Origin: Owenia fusiformis | Taxonomy: Eukaryota; Annelida; Polychaeta; Sabellida; Oweniidae | Assembly (NCBI GenBank): GCA_903813345.2 | Contig: CAIIXF020000007.1 | Coordinates: 16,166,714 to 16,230,713, forward strand | Direction of reading: 5' to 3' | DNA length: 64,000 bases | Shown: positions 11,700 through 22,900 of the stretch, in pieces | Layout: the number at the start of each line of letters is the position of its first letter | Position numbering within the stretch: the stretch's first letter is position 1 | Notes under the pieces: model-generated | The model's input: only the letters and a program-made list of their open reading frames with translations | What the model was told of the DNA's origin: nothing | The model's database searches: none | Translations under genes and position numbers: made by a program

Positions 11700-12250
11700 A
11701 AAGATATATATATATAGGCTGAACCCTCAGATATCAATATGTTCCCATATCAATCTGTCAAATTTTAATATGTCCCCATACCAACCAAAATCAAATAAAA
11801 TAAGACCAATGCCATACCAAATGCCCAAATATAGGACCTATGCCATACCAAAAGTCTTGTCAGACTTTGATTGGTCCAAAGTAGAATATTTCCCAGGAAA
11901 AAGCTACTATTCAAACTGAAGAAAGCTCCGAGAAAGCAGATCTTTTGAAGAAAATGATCTAAAACAACCTCAAATCAAGGATATGTGTAACTACTAGACC
12001 AATGCCATACCATAAGTGTAAGGTAACATATTTTCCATGACCATTCTCATATCAGAACGTGGAAAAATCCAGCCATTGCCATACCTCAAAGTTATTATTT
12101 TGGGGGGTGGGGGGCATTATCATACAAGATCCAAAAATGTGGGTCCATTGCCATACCAAATGTCAAAAAAGGTACCCCACATGCGCTGAAGATCCCCGTC
12201 AAGGTTTATATTCAGTGACCCCCCCCCCCGGGGGCGTGTACATGGGTGAT
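11700..12250. repeat. Decayed repeat with recurring CCAATGCCATACC motif
   Basis: The 13-mer CCAATGCCATACC, or a one-base variant, occurs near 11801, 11829, 12000, 12073 and 12146. Homopolymer runs of G (12102-12114) and C (12221-12230) interrupt the block. A 64-codon open frame at 12059-12253 has no recognisable domain. I read the whole stretch as an old repeat. Confidence 0.4.
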
Positions 12251-12364
12251 TGATAACTCATATACTGGTGGACAGATCAGATTCAAACTTTATAGGGTGA
12301 TGCCTAATGGGCATAGTACCTCTGTTTGAGAAGTTTTCATTATTATATATAATAGCAACTCAAT

Positions 12365-12700
12365 TCACAATGGCTGCCATTTTTTAGTAAAAAAATGTAA
12401 TCTGATAACTAAAATTCCAATTGACCATTTTAGTTCACATGATATGTACTGATGCCTTACAGCCTTAGGGAATGAAATCTGCTCGAGAATAATTTTTTCT
12501 AGATGGCCGCTTGATCAAAATGGCCACCATTTTTCATGTATAATGCAATTTTCTATAAATACTGGTTAGAGGGTTTGGTCTTAATTTTATTGCTTACTGT
12601 CTAAAAGGCAGATGACCTCTACTCAAGAAGGAATTGCCAATATGGCTGCACAATTTGAATGGCCACCATTTTTTGTAAAAAGTTCAAGTTTTATATGCTG
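12365..12700. repeat. Diverged ATGGC(C/T)(A/G)CCATTTT repeat units
   Basis: Three stretches of the form ATGGCTGCCATTTT / ATGGCCACCATTTT lie near 12370, 12521 and 12660, spaced about 140-150 bp apart. That period matches the internal repeat of the Helentron-like elements. This is probably a degraded relative without recognisable ends. Confidence 0.4.
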
Positions 12701-12849
12701 ATGCCTTAGAAAGAAAGGAAATTGTCAATTCAACTTCCTCAATACTTATAAAAGAGTTGGGACGGTCCATAAACAGCATTTCAATAGATGAAGTCATATT
12801 GAAGGTGTAAGTTATCTTTTTGAAAGTTATACGACCTGAAAAAGTATGC

Positions 12850-13330
12850 TCAATAAATCTTATTTATATGATCCTGAAATTAATGGTTTAGGTTACTCAA
12901 GCACTTGGTCCAATAGAGTTAAATATATATTAAAATAATGTGATTTATTTTCTCATTGGTTAACTCAAAATGTTGAAGATGATTACAATATCATTCAAAT
13001 GATAACAAAGAAATTAAAAAATAATAAATTAACTTCAATGGAAGCAGGATATTCTTACTTTCCCTGTACTTAGGACCTATATAAAATTCAAAAATAATTT
13101 CACCAAAGAACCATATTTAAACATTCAAAATAAAAATTATAGACATGCATAAACAAGGCTCAAATAGAAGTTGCACAGTACTTAAAACCGAAGCCAAAAC
13201 CCCTACTAAGTGAATGTGGGGTAATAGAGGATGAGCTTCATTTTATCACTAGCTGCACAAAGAACTTAGAACACAGAAACATTTTGTCAATGAAAGATAT
13301 GTTTATATTGCTCATTGCTTCTAGTGAGTA
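12850..13330 (+). pseudogene. Degenerate LINE 3' fragment (Cys/His tail)
   Basis: Around 13205-13270 one frame reads ECGVIEDELHFITSCTKN. This fits the C-x-x-x-EDE-x-HF-x-x-x-C pattern found downstream of the reverse transcriptase in several non-LTR retrotransposon groups. Preceding sequence contains frameshifts and stops. It is a relic with no intact frame. Confidence 0.45.
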
Positions 13331-13376
13331 TTTTTGGATAATTTGTGATTCTTTTCATCTGTTATGTCATGGGCAT

Positions 13377-13500
13377 CATGATAAACCATGACATCTCATT
13401 TCTTCTCAGCCCTGAGATGTTTCGGAAAGATGTCATGAGTATCAGAGTGTGCCATGGGCTTTCAGGAGGTACTTCAAGAGTCTCTTGAAAGCCAATGGTT
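13377..13500. repeat. Short hairpin-forming dispersed repeat
   Basis: 13377-13440 repeats the block seen at 5785-5880. It is followed by ATGGGCTTTCA and, about 30 bp later, TTGAAAGCC, which form a hairpin. The ATGGGCTTTCA / TGAAAGCCCAT hairpin is also present at 30943-30980. These are dispersed non-coding repeats. Confidence 0.5.
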
Positions 13501-13959
13501 ATGTTCATACTTTCACTAGCAATCAAATAAATAATAATAAAACTTGGATAACATTTACCAATTGAATGAAGATATTAATAATCAACCAAACACACACACA
13601 TGACTCAATTTCAGATCCATGGAGGGACTCACAGAAGGGCTAGGATTCCTACTTGGCCTAATTAATTTCTTTGATTGACTCATGTTTGTGTCAGTCTTTC
13701 TGACTATAATGGTCACCAGAAATACCATATAATTTATGTCCAAAATAATATTGTTTCTATCAATATTCAGCCCCAGAAAAAGATTCCCCAGTGAAGATCT
13801 AATGATCCCACCCTTATCGATCTATCCAAACATTACTGCATTTATGCACACAATCTCTAATCCTCTTACACGAGATGAAACCTGGAGACGAATGATTTAA
13901 ATATCATTATTGAGTTATATGATAGACATGTTGAGAGATACAATACAAAATCAATAAAA

Positions 13960-16900
13960 ATGCAGGTAATTACATATACATTTACTATATTTTAATAGCA
14001 TTTAGAAATTAAATTGAAGAGAAGGGACAGGGATGAGATGAGAATAAGCTTAAATAATAGGCACCATTTTACAATATTGTTGTGCTCTCATTTACATTAC
14101 TGTATTTCATGTTATGCCTTTTTAAAGGTTGTTTTGCTTAAAAGGTATAATTTGGACATTTCTGCATTTAAATCTTGAATAACTTCTATATTTGATCATG
14201 TATTTCAATTTTTTCAAGAAATAAATTCAGGATTGTATAAGGCCAACATTGGTTCCAAGATTACTTCAAATATTTTACATGCTCTATCCCATGTATCCCT
14301 ATTAGTTCGATTCACTTAATAAGGTAGTTCCATACTTTTTTAGAGAAATTACATATCTAGATCAAATCAAACTGAATACAGTGTAGTTTGAGGAAAACTC
14401 CTTGTTAAAGGAGTGGTATCTTTATGGAGAACTTTTTGAACACACGTTTCTCTTAAACCAGTCATAAAAATCTAAAAATTTAACACATTGTCAATTTAAT
14501 GGTCATCTTTTGAATGGTAACAATATAATTTGAAATATATATATATACTTTCATCTATATTGTTTTAGAAAACACATCAAACACTTGTTTTGTTCTTGGT
14601 ATCATGTTTCCAGAGTGAAATGAAATATCTTTCCGAACCTCATTGGAACAAAATGACATAAACACAACATGTTTAGGTCTCTCAATATTGTAATTATACA
14701 AAGGAAATTTTGGTTGATTTTAAAAAAGTATCTTGTCAATGAAATAAAAGGTTTATCTTCATTTTTATCTATTTTTTTTTTGGGGGGGGGTTGTTTTAAT
14801 TTTTTGAATACTTTTTCAAAATCAACCAAAAATTCCTTTGTATAACTATATAATATTGAGAGGTCTAAAAACATGTTGTATATGCTGTTTTGTTCCAACA
14901 AGGTTAGGAAAGACTTTTATTTCATTCTCAAGAATTGGTAGAAAGGAGCAAAAACAGTTGCACTAAAAAACAAAAAATGTTAACAGAAACAGTTATTATA
15001 AAATATTTCTAAATAATTTTTGCATTAAATTGTTGTCGATCAGTCAACATTACATAAAATACCGTGTTTTTTACAGAATGTTTTCAATGATTGGTTGAAG
15101 AGAAAAACATTGTTGAATTCAGTTCTCCATATTGATGAATCCTCTTCTTCGAATTGCTAATTAACTTTTAAACACCCATGTTTTGGCAGCCATTCAGAAG
15201 ATTTTTATAAATCTTATTTTTTTGGTGGAAAAACTGCTTTCTTCAGTCCATACACATGCTAGAGGATACCAGGTTCAACAGTTGATTAATATTTGGGTGG
15301 CCATCTTGTTTTCAGGCTGCCAGAAGTTCTTGACTAATCTTACCAAAATGTAAAGCAGTTTGAATGAGGAGTATACCATACAATACATTGAAATATTATA
15401 TTTTTCCAGGCTAATCATAAAGCACTCAAAATATACAGATGTGGTAGAATATTTCTTGGACTTCTTCTGTTCACCATTGTATCATGTCTGATCACTATGG
15501 AATTATTACGCCATCAGCCTACAGGTACTGTATGTTATGATATGATGGAGATGCTCTACTTATAGGATTCAATTTAGATGAAGTCAATGGGTCATGGGAC
15601 TGTGAAGTGTTTCACTTACAGCAGTCTTGCTTCAATTGTCTGAACCCCCTCCTTATCTTCTTCAACACCTTATGGGGTGGGACAGTGGGGGGGGGGGGGT
15701 CACAATGACAGAAGTGTATCATGTGACAGGTTTTACTGTATGTAGTTCAATCCATGGTTCATCTTGCACACAGCATTTTTTTATTATTATTAAATTTATT
15801 TCAATAGAATACAAAAAATGTAAATACAAACATGTAAATTCTTAAATCGCCACAATGGCATTATATAAGAATAGGGGGCAGGTGGAAGTAGAAGTGGCAG
15901 AGCAGGCAGGGTCTTGGACTAGGGCAAGTGTGACGGGACTTGAGGATACTAGAGATGGATAAGAAGGAGGGAATTAGCTATTGTCTTTGATAAAATTAAC
16001 AATGAGAAGTAGTATTTGGGAATTTGCATCTATGTTTAATTTGGGAATTCCTGTTTTCAAAATAGCTATGAAATCAGTTTGAGAGAGATTATGACTGAAG
16101 ATGTTTGGTTCGAGATCAGTGAGTTTGTCCATGAATTGCTGTCTTTGTATAGTAAGTAAGTCACATTGAAAGAGAAAATGTTTCAGAGTTTGTGGTTTTC
16201 CACAAGTGCAATTAGGGCTGTCAATAGACTGAAAGTTGTGAGCGTAGAACTGGGCTTTGAAGTATAGGTCAGCTCTCACTTTATTGAGAACTATTTCTTG
16301 AACCCTTGTTAGATTAAGCTGGCTTGTTGACAAAATCGAGGGTGTTTTTTGGAAATGTACACTTAGGTGTTTTTTAAAATTCGAAAGAGTATTCTTAGAT
16401 TTAATAGCAGGTGGAAGATTGATCCAATTTGAAATTGCAGCTGGTATTGCTGAGGTGGAGAATCTATTTGAGCATCTAATGGGCATTTTATATGCTTCAT
16501 TATATCTTAATACTCTGTTTGCATGGTTTCTAAATTTGTCAAAAATATCAGTTACATAGGGAGGACTTGTACCATTTACAATTTTGAACATAAAGTTGTT
16601 AATCTGGATACTGCGTCTTGATTCAAGAGTTGGCCAATTGAGTAGGTTTAAAACCTTTTTTGAACTGCTCCCTTGGATACACCCAGAACAATAAAGTGCA
16701 GCTTTATAATAAAGACTGTCGAGTCGTTGTAATAGGAACTTTGAGGCTGTGCTGTACATGATAGCACCATAGTCAAAATGGGGTAAAATAAAGGACTTAA
16801 ATATGGTTTCTAGATGCTTACTACCTAACTTATATTTAAGTTTCTTTAAAGGGTTCAACATTTTTCGTATTTTTGATATGATTTCTCCAATATGCTTGTC

Positions 16901-19900
16901 ATATGATAAGCTTGGGTCAAAAGTAAATCCCAGATGTTTGTGCTCGTGATCTCTGGTAATTTCAACATTGTTTAACTTTGAAACAGAAACATTATCGACT
17001 TTAGATCTGGATGAGTGGAATATCATTTCAGAACTCTTTTCAGGTTTAAACTCCAATTTCCAGGTGTCAGACCATTTTTCAATTTTAATTAGGTTAGATC
17101 TGGCTATTGCATCTACTTCTTGTGGATGCTTAGTAGGTCAAAAGGATGATGTAGAGAAGTGTCATCCGCATAAATATAGCAATGCCCCTCCAGATTGCCT
17201 GGAAGGTCATTAATGTATAAGAGAAATAATATTGGCCCAAGTATTGAGCCCTGGGGGACACCACAATTGATAAAGTCATTTTCAGAATAATTTGAAAGTT
17301 CCCCAGATATCTGTACAGCAATTTTTCTGTTAGTAAGGTAAGATTTGATAATTTTTTGAATTTGCCCTTGGAAGCCATATGCTGAAAGTTTATGAAGTAG
17401 TAGCTTATGTGGTACTCTGTCAAATGCAGCCGCTATATCTAGAAAAATTGTTTTGGAAGCTTTTCCTTGTTCAAATGTGCTCTGAAGAAAATGTTCAATC
17501 GATAAAAGTTGATGAATAGTACTATGACCTGGTAAGAATCCGGACTGATGTTTGAAAAGAAGATTATTGTCAATTAAATGCTTCCTGATTCGATCAGCTA
17601 AAACTTTTTCAAATACTTTAGAGATACAGCTTAAAAGAGTGATAGGTCTATAATTGTTGATGTTCGATTTGTCATTCTTCTTAAAAATTGGGCAAACATT
17701 TCCAATTTTCCAGATATCCGGGTAGGTACACTTTGATAAAAGTTTGTTGAATAAGTTGGCTAAAGGTTTTGAAATGGTATGGGCTGTCAAATTCAACATT
17801 TTGTTGGTGATGTTATCTGGGCCACATGCCTTTGAGGTGTCTAAGGACAAAATTATTTTCATTACCTCGAATTGATCGGTCTGGGCGGAAATGAGTAGAG
17901 AATTAGTCCTAATTGGGAAATGGGGCAATTGATCAAAAGTTGCATCAGTATGATTTTTTGAGGCAAAGAAACTCATAAATCGGTTAGCTATATCAAGGTT
18001 GTTAGATAAGTCGTGTCCAGAGACATCATCATAGATACTAGAAATATCATTTTTATGTAAATTGTTACCAAGGAATGATTTAATTAACCTCCAATAGTTT
18101 TTATCAGATTTATTGAGTTGGTCAATTGAGGAGATAGTTTTGAGTTCATGTGCCTCTTTGGCTTGTTCAATTAGTTGGGAAACTTTAGAAGCTTGTTGAT
18201 TATAATTGAATTTGTTTACTTGATTAGGAGCTTTTGAAAATTTCTTATATAAAACTTTCTTTTTTGATATTTCACGTTTAAGATTATCATTGAACCATGG
18301 CTGGTCATTTGACCTTACAGTGATGATTTTATTTGGAATTTTGGATTTGTATATGTCCGAGAGTTTTTCAATAAAGTTAGAGGTAGCTAAGTCCAAGTCT
18401 GTGTTTCTATCGATAATATCTGTCCATTCAGTATTTCTAATTGCATCATTCAAAGTTTCAAGATTAGCTTCATGGTATTTCCAAATGGTTTTTTTAATAG
18501 GCTTGGACTTAGTCACACCAACTTTAATTTGAGCTACAATTGTGCTGTGGTCGGTTTTTTCAATGGGATCAGTGACATCCCAGTTGTCAAAAATATCTGG
18601 AGAATCGGTCAAAATATGATCAATGCAGGATTTGGAGTGATCAGTTATTCTAGTTGGTTCACTAACAAGTTGTACAAAGTCTTGGTTATCTATGGTTTCT
18701 AAGAGTTTAGTACACAGCATATAAATAAAGAGAGTAAATACAAATAAAAAAAACGCTTTGCATCACATTGTAATTGTTGATTGAAATATGTATTGATTGG
18801 AGTAAACATATCATTGAAATAAATGAATAATTTTCATCAATAGATCTGGTTGATCGCCACAATGCTATACGATATATATATATGCTATATAGAGATGGAT
18901 AAAATTGACTCTGTGCTGTTAGAACAGTGAATCTCTTAAGTCTTTATATGAAATATGAAATATATGAATCAATCTATTCTCAGTATGACATAATTTTGAA
19001 TAACATAATTTTGTTATATTTTTGAATTTTCAGTAATCCTCTCATTTCTACAAACAAAAAACCCAAAAGTTTTCTGCTGGGTGCTTACCACTCCTGGGAA
19101 CCTTCCTAAAAAAGCAACTGCTGTTAAGAACACATGGCTAAAACGTTGCGATGGTGCAATATTTGTCACATCCAATCATACTGACCCTAGTTTTCCTGCC
19201 ATGGCATTAGGCATACCCGAAGGAAGGGACCATTTAAGCGACAAGTCATTTGCAGCATTCAAATATATATACAACAACCATTTAAAAGACTTTGATTGGT
19301 TTTTAAAAGCTGATGATGACACATATGTCATCATGGAAAACCTTAAACATTTCTTACAGAAATTTGACTCAACTGATCCTTTATATTTTGGCCAGTATAT
19401 TGGAAACCAAAAACAAATACCAGTAAAACAGGGATATGCTAGTGGAGGAGCAGGATATGTTTTAAGCCAAGAGGCTCTTAGGCGGATGCAAGAAATAGGT
19501 ACAAATGACACTAAATATCAATGTAGAAAAAATACAGGATATGAGGATGCAGATATAGGAATCTGTCTTGAAAACCTCAATGTGACTTTAGGTGTATCAC
19601 GTGACAATAATAACCAGATAACATTCCATTCATTCAATCCACTAGGGGTATTAAATATGGACCCCATACTAGGCAATATTTACCAATATACCAATGGAAA
19701 CACAAATGTGGGAAAAGAGAAGGTAAGTTTTGGGGTAATCTTGGTGGCACTTTGACATTCTCAGAAAAAATTATATTGAAGGAAAAATATATTTGAATAG
19801 TTACTGCACTCCCAGTAATTTTCTTCAATTTCCTTCAATAAAACCTAAATCTAAGGAATCAAAAGACCACAGTGCTGAAATATATTAAACAAGGCATTAA

Positions 19901-22900
19901 CATGACAAAATGTAACCACCTAAAACAATTTGGTCAATTTAAAGCAAGTTGGAAAATACCTTTTGACCTTAAGAAGAACTTCTGAGAACATGTAGATGAT
20001 TTTGAAAAAAAAATTAGTCAATTTGAAGCAAGTTGAAAAAAGACCTTTTTGACCTTGAGAAGGTCATTGAAGGTCAAAGGTCAAATCTAAAGTCAGATTT
20101 GAACTTCTGAGAACTTGTAAAGTCAAATTTGAACTTCTGAAAAGTGTAGATGATTTTGAAAAAAAAATTTGGTCAATTTGAAGCAAGTTGAAAACAGACC
20201 TTTTTGACCTTTTTTGACCTTGAGAAGGTCATTAAAGGTCAAATGTCAAATCTAAAGTCAGATTTGAATTTCTGAGAACATGAAGATGATTTTGAAAAAA
20301 AAAATTAGTCAATTTGAAGCAAGTTGAAAAAAGACCTTTTTGACCTTTTTTTACCTTGAGAAGGTCAAATGTCAAATCTAAAGTCAAATCTAAAGTCATA
20401 TTTAAATTTCTGAGAACATGTAGATGATTTTGAAAAAAAAATTTAGTCAATTTGAAGCAAGATGAAAAAATACCTTTTTGACCTTTTTTGACATTGAGAA
20501 GGTCATTGAAGGTCAAATGTCAAATCTAAAGTCAGATTTGAATTTCTGAGAACATGTAGATGATTTTGAAAAAAAAATTTAGTCAATTTGAAGCAAGTTG
20601 AAAAAAGACCTTTTTGACCTTTTTTGACTTTGAGAAGGTCATTGAAGGTCAAATGTCAAATCTTAAGTCAAATCTAAAGTCAGATTTGAATTTCTGAGAA
20701 CACGTAGATGATTTTGAAAAAAAAAATTAGTCAATTTGAAGCAAGATGAAAAAATACCTTTTTGACCTTTTTTGACATTGAGAAGGTCATTGAAGGTCAA
20801 ATGTTAAATCTAAAGTCAGATTTGAATTTCTGAGAACATGTAGATGATTTTGAAAAAAAAATTTAGTCAATTTGAAGCAAGTTGAAAAAAGACCTTTTTG
20901 ACCTTTTTTGACTTTGAGAAGGTCATTGAAGGTCAAATGTCAAATCTTTAGTCAAATCTAAAGTCAGATTTGAATTTCTGAAAACACGTAGATGATTTTG
21001 AAATTTTTTTTTAGTCAATTTGAAGCAAGTTGAAAACAGACCTTTTTGACCTTTTATGACCTTGAGAAGGTCATTGAAGGTCAAATGTCAAATCTTAAGT
21101 CAGATTTGAATTTCTGAGAACACGTAGATGATTTTGAAAAAAAAATTTAGTCAATTTGAAGCAAGTTGAAAACAGACCTTTTTTGACCTTGAGAAGGTCA
21201 TTGAAGGTCAAATGTCAAATCTAAAGTCAGATTTGAAGGTCAAATGTCAAATCTAAAGTCAGATTTGAATTTCTGAGAACATGTAGATGATTTTGAAAAA
21301 AATTTTAGTCAATGTGAAGCAAGTTGAAAAAAGACCTTTTTGACCTTGAGAAGGTCATTGAAGGTCAAATGTCAAATCTTAAGTCAGATTTGAATTTCTG
21401 AGAATACGTAGATGATTTTGAAAATTTTTTTTAGTCAATTTGAAGCAAGTTGAAAACAGACCTTTTTGACCTTTTTTGACCTTGAGAAGGTCATTGAAGG
21501 TCAAATGTCAAATCTTAAGTCAGATTTGAATTTCTGAGAACACGTAGATGATTTTGAAAAAAAAATTTAGTCAATTTGAAGCAAGTTGAAAACAGACCTT
21601 TTTTGACCTTGAGAAGGTCATTGAAGGTCAAATGTCAAATCTAAAGTCAGATTTGAAGGTCAAATCTAAAGTCAGATTTGAATTTCTGAGAACATGTAGA
21701 TGATTTTGAAAAAAATTTTAGTCAATGTGAAGCAAGTTGAAAAAAGACCTTTTTGACATTGAGAAGGTCATTGAAGGTCAAATGTCAAATCTTAAGTCAG
21801 ATTTGAATTTCTGAGAACACGTAGATGATTTTGAAAAAAAAATTTAGTCAATTTGAAGCAAGTTGAAAACAGACCTTTTTGACCTTTTTTGACCTTGAGA
21901 AGGTCATTGAAGGTCAAATGTCAAATCTAAAGTCAGATTTGAAGGTCAAATGTCAAATCTAAAGTCAGATTTGAATTTCTGAGAACATGTAGATGATTTT
22001 GAAAAAAAATTTAGTCAATGTGAAGCAAGTTGAAAAAAGACCTTTTTGACCTTGAGAAGGTCATTGAAGGTCAAATGTCAAATCTAAAGTCAGATTTGAA
22101 GGTCAAATGTCAAATCTAAAGTCAGATTTGAATTTCTGAGAACATGTAGATGATTTTGAAAAAAAATTTAGTCAATGTGAAGCAAGTTGAAAAAAGACCT
22201 TTTTGACCTTGAGAAGGTCATTGAAGGTCAAATGTCAAATCTAAAGTCAGATTTGAACTTCTGAGAAGATGTAGATGATTTAGAAAAAATTTGAAGGTCA
22301 AATGTCAAATCTAAAGTCAGATTTGAATTTCTGAGAACATGTAGATGATTTTGAAAAAAAATTTAGTCAATGTGAAGCAAGTTGAAAAAAGACCTTTTTG
22401 ACCTTGAGAAGGTCATTGAAGGTCAAATGTCAAATCTAAAGTCAGATTTGAAGGTCAAATGTCAAATCTAAAGTCAGATTTGAATTTCTGAGAACATGTA
22501 GATGATTTTGAAAAAAAATTTAGTCAATGTGAAGCAAGTTGAAAAAAGACCTTTTTGACATTGAGAAGGTCATTGAAGGTCAAATGTCAAATCTTAAGTC
22601 AGATTTGAATTTCTGAGAACACGTAGATGATTTTGAAAAAAAAATTTAGTCAATTTGAAGCAAGTTGAAAACAGACCTTTTTGACCTTTTTTGACCTTGA
22701 GAAGGTCATTGAAGGTCAAATGTCAAATCTAAAGTCAGATTTGAAGGTCAAATGTCAAATCTAAAGTCAGATTTGAATTTCTGAGAACATGTAGATGATT
22801 TTGAAAAAAAATTTAGTCAATGTGAAGCAAGTTGAAAAAAGACCTTTTTGACCTTGAGAAGGTCATTGAAGGTCAAATGTCAAATCTAAAGTCAGATTTG

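Noticed and set aside
19176-19511. Minus-strand frame of 111 codons (and similar ones opposite 27076-27384)
   Set aside because: They are antisense shadows of the C1GALT1-like catalytic exons and recur because the exons are paralogous.
20232-20516. Minus-strand frame with LTLDLTFDLLKVKKGQKG text
   Set aside because: It is a translation of the AGGTCA-type minisatellite and is broken in neighbouring units.
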